Shown piece by piece: positions 9,199-16,280 of a DNA stretch of 36,032 nucleotides (position 1 is its first letter; each line of letters begins with the position of its first letter). A program made the translations under genes and the position numbers. The DNA is from a virus. The notes below the pieces were generated by a model, which was not told the origin of the DNA, searched no databases, and saw only the letters and a program-made list of their open reading frames with translations. The DNA is taken from positions 1-36,032 of the IMG/VR virus record IMGVR_UViG_3300048135_000037. One strand, 5' to 3'.

Positions 9199-9388
9199 TT
9201 GATATCTCCCTATATCTTTTTCTTAATATGTGGACGAGATACTTTTCTTCTCGCCCACTTATTGTTTCAATGTCCTTAAATCCAATCTTGCTAAATCTTT
9301 TCGTAACAAGCACTTCGGTCGTTCCAGGCTTGTATCCCATAAGGTCTTGAAAAGACTTCATAATAGCATTCCATTTACTAATGTCCAT
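9137..9388 (-). CDS. Hypothetical small basic protein
   Basis: An 83-residue protein. I choose the ATG at 9388, which overlaps the previous stop as TAATG, over an upstream TTG at 9397. The N-terminal half contains a GYKPGTTEVLVTKRF strand-turn; the C-terminal half is a charged helix rich in Arg, Lys and Glu. It overlaps the following HTH gene by 62 bp. No family recognised. Confidence 0.65.
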   Translation of the reverse strand: MDISKWNAIMKSFQDLMGYKPGTTEVLVTKRFSKIGFKDIETISGREEKYLVHILRKRYREISNEIKEQDKKSRSDTKRDNGV

Positions 9389-9624
9389 TAGTCGCAAGTT
9401 TCGCAGAATGAAGGACCCATAGCTATTGCCGCATTCTCTAAAACATCATCACTAGTAACAGGTTCCGAGTTTTCATCTTTGTCAAACTGTTCCTGAAACT
9501 GAGATTTTAGTTTATGCCTTAGCTCTGACGTGGACTTATCCTCGTCTTCTTTCCTGAATAGTTCTAATATTTCTATTAAACCCATACATTCTTCTTTCGT
9601 TAATCTAAATAAATAGTCTAACAT
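9388..9624 (-). CDS. Hypothetical acidic protein
   Basis: A 78-residue acidic protein whose first half looks helical (LTKEECMGLIEILELFRKED) and whose tail ends FCETCD with a Cys-x2-Cys pair. It starts at an ATG overlapping the stop of the SSB-like gene (TAATG) and ends overlapping the next start. Translational coupling to the SSB-like protein suggests a DNA-metabolism accessory, but there is no motif to name one. Confidence 0.65.
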   Translation of the reverse strand: MLDYLFRLTKEECMGLIEILELFRKEDEDKSTSELRHKLKSQFQEQFDKDENSEPVTSDDVLENAAIAMGPSFCETCD

Positions 9625-10184
9625 TAGAACGGCAATTCGTCTTCAGTGACTGGCTTCTCAACCTTTCTATTTGATTTGAAAACGTTGATAGCAGTCGGTG
9701 TTATTCTTTCTTCTCCAGATTGGTCAGTCCATTTGTCGTGAACAACCTTGATAGTCACGGGATTACCTGCGATATCAGACTCCATAACCATAGGTAATAA
9801 ATATCTACCTTGGTCATCTTTTGTCATTTCGAAACCACAAGCTTCTGCAAATATCATATATCCTTTGTTATTACCTTGATTATCTTCAAGCTTAGGATAT
9901 TTTGTTTTATCTGGAGTTTTAAATCTAAAGTAACCCTTAGATTTGACGTCCCTACCTTTTAAGTCTTTATGATTATTATCGTCAAGCTTATAGGTAGCTT
10001 CAAAGATATCGCTTAAGTATTGATTCTTAACAACTATATCTTTTTTAATTGTCAATTTACTAACCGTAGCCTCATATGTTCCTTCTTCAATAGTAGCATA
10101 TTTCTTACCACTAGTATCGTCAGAAGGATTATAATAAGCTACATTGTTATCTATGTCATTTAATACATCTGTAACATTACTCAT
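9624..10184 (-). CDS. Single-stranded-DNA-binding-like protein with SSB tip
   Basis: A 186-residue protein starting with an ATGA overlap with the upstream annealing-protein gene. The middle is beta-rich (EEGTYEATVSKLTIKK, IFEATYKL, KGYFRFKTP, VTIKVVHDKW) as in OB-like phage ssDNA-binding proteins of the DUF669 type. The C-terminus is acidic and ends EDELPF, the hallmark tip by which SSB proteins recruit partner enzymes. It probably coats ssDNA at the phage fork and hands it to the Rad52-type annealing protein encoded just upstream. Confidence 0.75.
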   Translation of the reverse strand: MSNVTDVLNDIDNNVAYYNPSDDTSGKKYATIEEGTYEATVSKLTIKKDIVVKNQYLSDIFEATYKLDDNNHKDLKGRDVKSKGYFRFKTPDKTKYPKLEDNQGNNKGYMIFAEACGFEMTKDDQGRYLLPMVMESDIAGNPVTIKVVHDKWTDQSGEERITPTAINVFKSNRKVEKPVTEDELPF

Positions 10185-10798
10185 TTTTTACTCCCAGTTA
10201 ATTTAGACATTACTTTATCGTAATTGTCTTGATTTATCTTACCAGACATAAGTGCTTTATGCACTTGGTCTGCTTCTTTTTTATCCATTTCTGCAATTAC
10301 GTCCATAAGATTATTTACTTGAACATCTCCAAGACTCTTATCTACATACTGCTTACGATAGACGTCATCTGCTACATTACATAGTCTATTTACTGCTACC
10401 TTGAACGCATCTGAGTTAGCAGCTTTTAGGTCATTACCTAAGTCTACATACCCTGAGCCATTTCTAGATACAGCTATTCTATGTGCTGCAACTGAATCGA
10501 AACTACGAGGTACACCTTCGTCCATAACTTTAAGACGTCCGTGAACTACAATAGCTTTGTCTCCAAGAGTTTCATATTTAATTACTTCCCAAGACCAGAT
10601 AGGATAATGTTGGTTTAGTCTCCAACGCATATATCCTTCATCTACATAATCAAAACCATTTCTACTTTTAACTACGTCTTGAGGAGTAGGTTCTTCTGAA
10701 ACCTTTTGGTGTTTACGTATCAATACGTCGTTTGAAGCCTGCTCTTGCAACTCTTCTATATCGGATTGATACATAGCCAATTCAGCCATTTTACCCAT
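10181..10798 (-). CDS. Rad52-type single-strand annealing protein
   Basis: A 205-residue protein. Residues about 45-160 follow the Rad52/22 and phage Sak pattern: a KSRNGFDYVDEGYMRWRLNQ segment, WSWEVIKYET, VVHGRLKVM, a VAAHRI strand and then DLGNDLKAANSDAFKVAVNR, the family's conserved helix. It anneals complementary ssDNA in recombination-dependent replication. The C-terminus (160-205) is a charged helical tail. It overlaps the exonuclease gene by 8 bp upstream and the SSB-like gene by 4 bp downstream, so the three recombination proteins form one coupled unit. Confidence 0.85.
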   Translation of the reverse strand: MGKMAELAMYQSDIEELQEQASNDVLIRKHQKVSEEPTPQDVVKSRNGFDYVDEGYMRWRLNQHYPIWSWEVIKYETLGDKAIVVHGRLKVMDEGVPRSFDSVAAHRIAVSRNGSGYVDLGNDLKAANSDAFKVAVNRLCNVADDVYRKQYVDKSLGDVQVNNLMDVIAEMDKKEADQVHKALMSGKINQDNYDKVMSKLTGSKK

Positions 10799-11672
10799 TT
10801 ATACTCCCATTGTTGTAAGGACATAGATGTCTAACGTCGCAATACGACTGACATTTTCTACCGTCCCAGGTTTGCTCTTTACTACATTGTTGAGGTAAGT
10901 TTCCAGTATCTAGAGCTTTTACAAGCTCATCTCTAGCAGATAGAAACTTATTTTCAAGTACTTCGTCATCGTACTTTGGCACTTCAATTAGATAGATATG
11001 TTTATCTAGACCTCTATCTCTAGCAACCGCTATACCGCCGTCTCTTAAAGTTACTTGTATATACATACTTTTAACTTCGTGTCCAGCTCTCTCTAGCAGA
11101 TATCTATACCAATTGACTTGCCAGCCCCAGTCGCCAAAGTCAGCTAAGCCTTCATCTCGGTACCATTGTTTTACCATTTTAGGAGAACCTTTTTTTCCCC
11201 ATTTACCGCTTGATTTATACTTAGCCCCTGACGGGTCTGGTATTAGTTTATATGTCATCCCTAATAGTTTAGCACATTTGTAAGAACCAGTATTTTTATA
11301 GTCTAATAATGTTTTAGTCTCCTTGTCATACAAGTCGGCTATACCAGTTATGTCAAACTCTTCTAACACTTCTTCTAGCAAATGTCTGTCGTCTTCGTGT
11401 TGCTCTAGCTTTAAGTGGTGCATTGTTCCTGCTAGAGAAAATGCTCTATCTTGAGGGTCTACATAGTATTCCTTAGTCCTTTTAAGATATGACTCACAAG
11501 CTCCATTTAGCAACTCAGTCGTAGACGGCTTTCTATTCGGGTCTCTTTCTTTCGACATTTCAATTAAAGTAGGTAATGACATACCCATTTTAACAATATC
11601 GACATTGCCCTTGCTTACGTCTTCAAACGTTACTTTATCTCCATTTGGGTAAACGAAACCAACTGCGGGCAT
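10791..11672 (-). CDS. Cas4/RecB-like PD-(D/E)XK exonuclease with Fe-S cluster cysteines
   Basis: A 293-residue protein preceded by AAGGAGA. Nuclease motifs are the GTMHHLKLE histidine helix (82-90), ITGIADL with Asp113, and LLDYKNTGSYK with Asp124 and Lys126, then a WQVNWYRYLL helix like the QxxxY motif. Four cysteines, Cys59 plus Cys263, Cys274, Cys278 and Cys284, leave one N-terminal and three or four C-terminal ligands, the split typical of Cas4/AddB 4Fe-4S clusters. It probably resects DNA ends to make ssDNA for the adjacent annealing protein, as exonuclease-annealase pairs do. No CRISPR array is nearby, so it is not an adaptation gene. Confidence 0.85.
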   Translation of the reverse strand: MPAVGFVYPNGDKVTFEDVSKGNVDIVKMGMSLPTLIEMSKERDPNRKPSTTELLNGACESYLKRTKEYYVDPQDRAFSLAGTMHHLKLEQHEDDRHLLEEVLEEFDITGIADLYDKETKTLLDYKNTGSYKCAKLLGMTYKLIPDPSGAKYKSSGKWGKKGSPKMVKQWYRDEGLADFGDWGWQVNWYRYLLERAGHEVKSMYIQVTLRDGGIAVARDRGLDKHIYLIEVPKYDDEVLENKFLSARDELVKALDTGNLPQQCSKEQTWDGRKCQSYCDVRHLCPYNNGSING

Positions 11673-11826
11673 TATTTGTCTCCTTGTTATTTACATAGTC
11701 TGTCATCAAACTATGTAGTTTATCTTTAATCGACACACCTTCTTTTGTCGTTTTAGACTTAAACTTTATCCAAAGTTTTTTGTCTACAACAAAAGAGGTT
11801 TGATATCTATTTTTTGTATTTATCAT
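11635..11826 (-). CDS. Ribbon-helix-helix DNA-binding protein
   Basis: A 63-residue protein from the ATG at 11826. The segment RYQTSFVVDKKLWIKFKSKT (7-26) reads as a beta strand plus helix, and VSIKDKLHSLMTDYV (31-45) as the second helix of an Arc/CopG-like fold. A basic tail follows. A longer upstream start would place the promoter inside the gene and has no ribosome site, so I reject it. The 3' end overlaps the exonuclease gene by 38 bp. A promoter lies six bases upstream, giving a leaderless mRNA; autoregulation is plausible. Confidence 0.7.
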   Translation of the reverse strand: MINTKNRYQTSFVVDKKLWIKFKSKTTKEGVSIKDKLHSLMTDYVNNKETNNARSWFRLPKWR

Positions 11827-11832
11827 AATAGC

Positions 11833-11862
11833 AATATAGTTAAATAGTTTTACCTTGGTCAA
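11833..11862 (-). promoter_or_regulatory. Sigma70-like promoter for RHH-exonuclease-annealase operon, leaderless
   Basis: On the minus strand TTGACC (11862-11857), an 18-bp spacer and TATATT (11838-11833) stand six bases before the ATG at 11826. The expected start site falls on or next to the start codon, and no Shine-Dalgarno is present. It would drive the RHH regulator and the recombination genes below it. Confidence 0.6.
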
Positions 11863-11878
11863 GCAAAACTTTATAACT

Positions 11879-12100
11879 TTATAAGTCAAGCTTCCTAAGT
11901 TCCTTATCTATTTCTATCTTTATATCTTCAGGAAGTTCATCAAAATAATCGTGAAATATCTCGTATGCCTCTTTATATTTAGTTCTTTTTGATGATAAAA
12001 ATTTTATTCTAGCATAATCTTCCTCTAGCTTTTCTATATACAGAAGTAGTTTATCTAATTCTGCGTCTACTTTTTTAAACTGCTCGTAACCTTTACTCAT
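11879..12100 (-). CDS. Hypothetical small coiled-coil protein
   Basis: A 73-residue charged protein, likely two helices with heptad-like Leu/Ile spacing (residues 10-50) and an acidic ELPEDIKIEIDKEL tail. AAGGAGG precedes the ATG, which overlaps the stop of the next upstream gene as ATGA. Last gene before the RHH promoter. No family recognised. Confidence 0.7.
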   Translation of the reverse strand: MSKGYEQFKKVDAELDKLLLYIEKLEEDYARIKFLSSKRTKYKEAYEIFHDYFDELPEDIKIEIDKELRKLDL

Positions 12101-12258
12101 TTTTCCTCCTTAAGGACGTAGTGTCCTAGATTATTATTAACTTCTTCTAAGTCTTGTACTAGTCGTTTTATCCTATCATTGAATATAATATTATTCTTAT
12201 TCAAATGACCTTCGTGTCTTATAGACCACGCTTTGTCTATCTTTATCTCTTTACTCAT
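12097..12258 (-). CDS. Hypothetical 53-residue protein
   Basis: A short gene missed by length filters. It begins ATG at 12258, overlapping the preceding stop as ATGA, with GGAGGAAG just upstream, and ends in an ATGA overlap with the following gene. The product starts MSKEIKIDKAW and continues as a charged helix (RIKRLVQDLEEVNNN). Overlaps at both ends and the ribosome site support translation; function unknown. Confidence 0.65.
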   Translation of the reverse strand: MSKEIKIDKAWSIRHEGHLNKNNIIFNDRIKRLVQDLEEVNNNLGHYVLKEEK

Positions 12259-12593
12259 TCTTCCTCCAATTCAAAGTCTGACCAGTCTCGGCATTCGCTA
12301 CATATAGCGACTCCAACTTCTAGTCCTTCATCTTCCATTACTTCTGTTATAGCGCTACCGCCGCAACAAGTAGACATCCATACCATATCGTCTTTGTCCA
12401 CTATCTCGAAAGGTTCGTGCATTTCACTTCTTACTTCATCAGTCATATTACCCTCACATTGTTCACATTCTTTAACATAAATCTTTGGCTCGTCGCCTTC
12501 GTGGCTATTACCACAATTACAAACAACCGTTGGTTCCCATAGACCTTTAGACGACTCACCTTTTTCAGTCGATATAAATCCAAGATAACTCAC
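12255..12593 (-). CDS. Small zinc-binding protein (two cysteine knuckles)
   Basis: A 112-residue acidic protein with cysteine groups CNCG (25-28) and CEQC (43-46), then TCCGG (75-79) and CSEC (98-101). These could form two zinc ribbons. AGGTGAG precedes the ATG. It overlaps its upstream neighbour by 4 bp and the following small gene by 4 bp. One of several Cys-pair proteins in the leftward operon; no enzyme motif. Confidence 0.75.
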   Translation of the reverse strand: MSYLGFISTEKGESSKGLWEPTVVCNCGNSHEGDEPKIYVKECEQCEGNMTDEVRSEMHEPFEIVDKDDMVWMSTCCGGSAITEVMEDEGLEVGVAICSECRDWSDFELEEE

Positions 12594-12778
12594 CTGTTGT
12601 CATTCGCATAATCTAATTGTTTGTCGTTGTATGCGTCAACTTGATTTTGATTATCTTCTACTAGCTTTATTAATTCAGAGTTGAAAATTTCCGTCATCAT
12701 ATCTGTATCATACCATGTAATTCCAGTATCTTCATCTCTATACTCTAAAACTTGTACGACTATAATTTTATCTTTCAT
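12590..12778 (-). CDS. Hypothetical small acidic protein
   Basis: A 62-residue protein from the ATG at 12778, which has GGGAG eight bases upstream; an in-frame ATG at 12793 lacks a site. The sequence opens with a strand (KIIVVQVLEYRDEDTG) and continues as an acidic helix ending YANDNR. Its stop overlaps the next gene. Function unknown. Confidence 0.65.
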   Translation of the reverse strand: MKDKIIVVQVLEYRDEDTGITWYDTDMMTEIFNSELIKLVEDNQNQVDAYNDKQLDYANDNR

Positions 12779-12923
12779 ATTTAATTCTCCCATTTTTTAT
12801 TGCAGGCAGCGTCGCCAGACCAATAAACGTATTTGCTAACCCAAGAGTAGTCGGATTGAATACCGACGCTAGTCCCGTATCTAGCATTAATTGTTTATAT
12901 ATACTGCCTGCAATTTTTTTCAT
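12768..12923 (-). CDS. Possible 51-residue hydrophobic protein
   Basis: An open frame beginning MKKIAGSIYKQLML and continuing with a mildly hydrophobic Ala/Leu/Gly/Thr stretch (TGLASVFNPTTLGLANTFIG) to a basic end. It overlaps the downstream gene by 11 bp and contains that gene's ribosome site. No Shine-Dalgarno precedes its ATG, only AT-rich DNA. The same DNA holds an 11-bp inverted repeat, ATTGCAGGCAG/CTGCCTGCAAT (12799-12914), and two internal 5-bp hairpins, so a structured RNA is an alternative. Confidence 0.4.
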   Translation of the reverse strand: MKKIAGSIYKQLMLDTGLASVFNPTTLGLANTFIGLATLPAIKNGRIKYER

Positions 12924-12998
12924 ATTCACAATTTAATAATTTTATATTTAAAAACAAATACTTTTTTATTTTTTTTTATTTTTTTTTCAACCTCAATA

Positions 12999-13073
12999 TA
13001 GCTCTATCTAGCATATAATATAATTAAATCTAGCTCAATCTAGCGAATATTAATAAAAAATAAACACCGACGG
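12999..13073. repeat. Left copy of the cassette-flanking repeat family, in a 190-bp non-coding gap
   Basis: TAGCTCTATCTAGC (12999-13012) and TAGCTCAATCTAGC (13031-13044) are near-identical 14-mers 32 bp apart. A third, degenerate member, GCTCCGTCGG on the minus strand, covers 13067-13076. The same family recurs at 16889-17057 on the other side of the amidoligase cassette. The rest of 12924-12990 is nearly pure A/T with long A runs on the minus strand. Confidence 0.65.
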
Positions 13074-13080
13074 AGCAGAA

Positions 13081-13130
13081 CGGACGCAAAACTGCGCCCG
13101 TCCGCAATAGTAGTTTATATAAACCTACTA
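13081..13130 (-). terminator. Tandem hairpins at the end of the amidoligase gene
   Basis: Two inverted repeats follow or overlap the amidoligase stop. The first is an AT-rich hairpin, TAGTAG...CTACTA around TTTATATAAAC (13108-13130). The second is a GC-rich one, CGGAC-GCA-AAAC-TGC-GCCC-GTCCG (13081-13104). A T-rich tract (TTTATTTTTTATT on the minus strand) comes about 20 bases later rather than immediately, so termination is probable but not of textbook form; a stabilising 3' end is the alternative. Confidence 0.45.
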
Positions 13131-14833
13131 TAATCCGACTGAGTCAGATTGTTTGAAAAGTGAAACAAGTCGTGCGTATTCCCAAACTCATATGTAGGGC
13201 AATACTCAGACAATCTTGTGTCGCTAATCAAAGGAAATTGATTATGCATATTGTCTACATAGTGAAACTTGTGCGTCACTCTATCAAATTCGACTACCGA
13301 CTGCATACCTCCGAAGCAACTAGTAATATGATTCTCGTCTCTTCGTCTTATTGTTTTAGTCCTATCTTTAAAGAACTCTCTTGTTTCGTCTGGTATTCTG
13401 AAAGTGTCAAAGATATTTTCTATCGACATAAACGTTCTATCTTCTCTACTTCTTAAATATCGTAGCATAGGCTCGACTAGATAGGGCTTTTTATGTTTTG
13501 GCAATTTGAGATATCGTCTTAACATTTCGCTATCTTTTTTATACTGAGCTATGTCGGTAGACTCTCCGTCTTTCATATGATATCGGTTATACCTTAGTTC
13601 AAGCTTTCTTAGCTTGTCGTTTTTTAAAGGTACTAGCGACTTATATATTTCGTTCGATTTAAAGTTATTATATGAACTTAATTGTCCCGACTTTATTTCT
13701 TCTGCTATTTCGTAACAAGTATCTACGACATTAGTCCAAAAGATAGTCCAATGTTTTATCTTTTCCGTATTAAGAGTTCCGCCGTGATATCTTATTTCTA
13801 TTCCTTGATTTGCTTGAAAATGACAATGCAAATTAAGTCCGTGATATCTCTTGTCGTTATACTTGTCGTTACTGAAACCGCCGTTATCATAGTAAACGTC
13901 TATGAACTCATCTCTGTCTGCAATATATGCAAAGTCTTTTACAGATTGACTTACTTTCCTAGACCAATTACCCGACAATCTCGACGGAGGCACCCAAGTA
14001 TAAACATGAGGCTCTATCAACTTTGTCATTAAAGTTAAGACGCTAAAATGTAGCCAGTCGTAATCTCTTGCGTCAATATGCAAGTGAAGTCCACATCTTA
14101 CTGACGGATAAGCTTCTATTCTTTTTAAAGAACTTGTTATAGTATCCACATCTTGGACTATTAAATCTCCTCGTCGTGGTTGCATTACTATTTCATTTCC
14201 GTATCTATGTTCTGAGTCCGTTACGCTTCCGTCGTAAACTACATCTTGTCTACGAGGAGTTAATTGCAAGTCTACTTCTAATTCCCTAGACTCGTTTATT
14301 CGTCTATGTAGATAGTCTCTGATATCGCTATTATATTGTTCATCTTCATAGTTCGTCTCAATCTCTATACCGACATATCTCCTTGACTTGATAAGATTAA
14401 ATGTATCTCTTTTATAGTTATCAGTCGCAGGATTTACGAAGTCGCTATTATCTCTAATGAAGTTATTAGAGTAAACTTCCCAAACTGGTCTTTCGTCTGG
14501 GAAACAATCGTAGCAGTAATAATCTCCGGACGTTTCTGAGTATTGTGCTTCATCACTATCTATTTCACAATCACAATCGGCGCAATGCGTAATGATGTCG
14601 TAATAACAATTTTCACAATAATATTCAGAATGTAATTCAGAATATCTTGTGTCGTCGAAAGGTAAATGTTCTCCGCAGTTATCGCAATGAGTGTAGTCCT
14701 CGGAACATCCGTCACAGACATAATTTCCGTCTGGATTTGTAGACTCCATTTCTCCTTCTTCTTGCTCACAACCGCAGTCTGCACACTCTTCCATTTCCAG
14801 TATTACTTCCTCGTCGTGGTTATATTGCGTCAT
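13115..14833 (-). CDS. Amidoligase-family enzyme with N-terminal multi-zinc region
   Basis: A 572-residue protein from the ATG at 14833, chosen because GGAGG stands six bases upstream; it overlaps the glutamine amidotransferase gene by 14 bp. Residues 17-110 hold repeated CxxC pairs (17/20, 40/43, 50/53, 73/76, 84/87, 107/110), a LIM- or treble-clef-like array. Residues about 150-370 match the glutamine-synthetase-fold amidoligase family: RYVGIEIET (152-160) with the metal/ATP ExE, YDGSV (200-204), GNEIV (212-216), CGLHLHID (247-254), and IEIRYHGGTLN (345-355). Such enzymes use ATP to join an amine to a carboxylate. The C-terminal 200 residues are helical and unassigned. The substrate is unknown; a peptide, protein or cell-wall component is conceivable. 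Confidence 0.85.
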   Translation of the reverse strand: MTQYNHDEEVILEMEECADCGCEQEEGEMESTNPDGNYVCDGCSEDYTHCDNCGEHLPFDDTRYSELHSEYYCENCYYDIITHCADCDCEIDSDEAQYSETSGDYYCYDCFPDERPVWEVYSNNFIRDNSDFVNPATDNYKRDTFNLIKSRRYVGIEIETNYEDEQYNSDIRDYLHRRINESRELEVDLQLTPRRQDVVYDGSVTDSEHRYGNEIVMQPRRGDLIVQDVDTITSSLKRIEAYPSVRCGLHLHIDARDYDWLHFSVLTLMTKLIEPHVYTWVPPSRLSGNWSRKVSQSVKDFAYIADRDEFIDVYYDNGGFSNDKYNDKRYHGLNLHCHFQANQGIEIRYHGGTLNTEKIKHWTIFWTNVVDTCYEIAEEIKSGQLSSYNNFKSNEIYKSLVPLKNDKLRKLELRYNRYHMKDGESTDIAQYKKDSEMLRRYLKLPKHKKPYLVEPMLRYLRSREDRTFMSIENIFDTFRIPDETREFFKDRTKTIRRRDENHITSCFGGMQSVVEFDRVTHKFHYVDNMHNQFPLISDTRLSEYCPTYEFGNTHDLFHFSNNLTQSDYSRFI

Positions 14834-15830
14834 GCTCAGCCTCCATTTCGTCTCCAAATTGTATGTCAACAACTTGGTCTTCCGTCAATATCTGACCAGT
14901 CTCTGTGTCGTGAAACATCCACTCTTGACCTACTTCGTCCCAAAACCATTCTTCTGGACGACCTCCATAGACTTGAGCTAAATGCTCTTTTTCGTCGTCT
15001 ATATATTGTTGAGGTATTATAGGTTCCCACTCGTCATCTTGTTCAGACTGAGACCATGACGTCGCATAGTTATTTAGACTATAATGATATACTCGACTAT
15101 CATACTTGAATTTAGTCTTTTCTACATTTGTTTTGATATCGTCAAATTTCGCCGTATCAAAAGCATATAATGTATTTTTATTAAGACTATATACATCTAC
15201 GTCGTTTATACCATTCTTGACTAACGCGTCTTCTACAAAACTATCTTCACTTGCATAGAATAGTGTTTTTAATGACGGCACATAGGCGACATATAAAGGT
15301 CTATTCTCCTCACGCGTAAGATATAATTTCATAGGGTTTTTCTTGACGAAGGACAATGCGAAGTCTGCGTCAAAGTTCTGGACTGCTTCTTGTATATTGT
15401 CGCTATCGTTAAGTGATTTAAATATCAGCTGACTATCGACGGGACATTGTTTGTCCAGTTTAGTTTGCATTTCTGATATATTGTAAACACAGCCGTTATG
15501 AGCACCGACGACATCGCCGACTCTAAACGGATGAGCATTTGATTTGACTATTGCACCTTCGGTCGCAAATCGTGTATGACCTAATAAAATATAACTATCA
15601 GTTTTTAAACTACTAACTGCGTCGTGATATTCTTTCGTATCTACAAATTTGCTTGACGGCAAAAGTGATTTATATATTCTAGTGTTAGCTCCGACTTTAG
15701 CAATACCAGACGAATGAGCACCACGACTCTCGCTATCTACTGCCATTTCTCTCAACACTTTCTTAACAACTTTTAATTGCTTGTTAGTGTAAGGCGTCGG
15801 AGACTTTGCTATGCCATAAATTCCACACAT
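14820..15830 (-). CDS. Class II glutamine amidotransferase (Ntn hydrolase)
   Basis: A 336-residue protein with AAGGAGA before its ATG. It begins MCGIYGI, placing the nucleophile Cys2 at the processed N-terminus. GHTRFAT (84-90), NAHPF (98-102), GAHNG (109-113) and VDSQ (131-134) are the glutamine-binding and oxyanion residues of GAT-II domains. The domain ends near residue 230. A 100-residue acidic, Trp-rich tail (WEPIIPQQ, EEWFWDEVGQEWMFHD) replaces the synthase or isomerase domain of housekeeping members, so this is a free-standing amidohydrolase or ammonia donor. It overlaps the amidoligase gene, implying the two act together. Confidence 0.9.
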   Translation of the reverse strand: MCGIYGIAKSPTPYTNKQLKVVKKVLREMAVDSESRGAHSSGIAKVGANTRIYKSLLPSSKFVDTKEYHDAVSSLKTDSYILLGHTRFATEGAIVKSNAHPFRVGDVVGAHNGCVYNISEMQTKLDKQCPVDSQLIFKSLNDSDNIQEAVQNFDADFALSFVKKNPMKLYLTREENRPLYVAYVPSLKTLFYASEDSFVEDALVKNGINDVDVYSLNKNTLYAFDTAKFDDIKTNVEKTKFKYDSRVYHYSLNNYATSWSQSEQDDEWEPIIPQQYIDDEKEHLAQVYGGRPEEWFWDEVGQEWMFHDTETGQILTEDQVVDIQFGDEMEAEHDAI

Positions 15831-16003
15831 AGTCTGTTTCTCCTTATATTAAGGTTATCAATTAACAGACCGCTATCAAGCGTCTGTTCTGTATCAGTAT
15901 CTCTACCAAATCTTTGCGACAATCCATAGACGACTGCGAAAGGATTACAGCCCAACTGCACTCGACTAGTGCAAGAGTATTGTCTATGAATCATCGCTAC
16001 CAT
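15809..16003 (-). CDS. Small hypothetical protein in amidoligase cassette
   Basis: A 64-residue frame whose ATG directly follows the TAA of the upstream gene, with no separate ribosome site, so it would need reinitiation. It contains CNPFAVVYGLSQRFGRD and ends after a region that carries the amidotransferase's AAGGAGA. It overlaps that gene by 22 bp. Codon use resembles its neighbours. Function unknown; moderately likely to be translated. Confidence 0.5.
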   Translation of the reverse strand: MVAMIHRQYSCTSRVQLGCNPFAVVYGLSQRFGRDTDTEQTLDSGLLIDNLNIRRNRLCVEFMA

Positions 16004-16261
16004 TTATAAAACCGCGTCGTTAATTACTTTTATAAAATTACTATTAGCGGTATCCATTTTGTCGTATGCACGACTTAGTTCATTCATTATCTCTACTTTG
16101 AAGCTAGAGACTATTTCTGCTTCGTCGCATAGTAGTCCAACATCTATTCTAAGTTCTAGTAGTCTAGTCTTGATAGACGCTAATTCATTAGTTAGTCTGC
16201 GTCTTTCTTTTATCATACTATCTAGCGTCGGACTAGTGTTAGTGTTGCATTGTTTGCACAT
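16004..16261 (-). CDS. Small coiled-coil protein with N-terminal CxxC
   Basis: An 85-residue protein beginning MCKQCNTN from the ATG at 16261, selected because AAGGAG sits nine bases upstream; an upstream in-frame start would run into the preceding gene. After the Cys pair comes a long charged helix (SMIKERRRLTNELASIKTRLLEL) with coiled-coil spacing. It lies 19 bp below the previous gene and abuts the next start. Unknown role, perhaps an adaptor or regulator of the cassette. Confidence 0.65.
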   Translation of the reverse strand: MCKQCNTNTSPTLDSMIKERRRLTNELASIKTRLLELRIDVGLLCDEAEIVSSFKVEIMNELSRAYDKMDTANSNFIKVINDAVL

Positions 16262-16280
16262 ATTAGTATTCTCCTTCCGA

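Noticed and set aside
10791-11672. CRISPR adaptation Cas4
   Set aside because: No CRISPR array, cas1 or cas2 in the window; the gene is coupled to a Rad52-type annealase.
12799-12914. tRNA or tmRNA suggested by a GC stem and a TATTCAAT loop
   Set aside because: No D arm, anticodon arm or T arm adjoins the acceptor-like stem on either strand, and the loop is eight bases.
14839-14872. Upstream start giving a 585-residue amidoligase
   Set aside because: The extra 13 residues are the antisense-frame tail of the amidotransferase gene; GGAGG lies just before the internal ATG at 14833.
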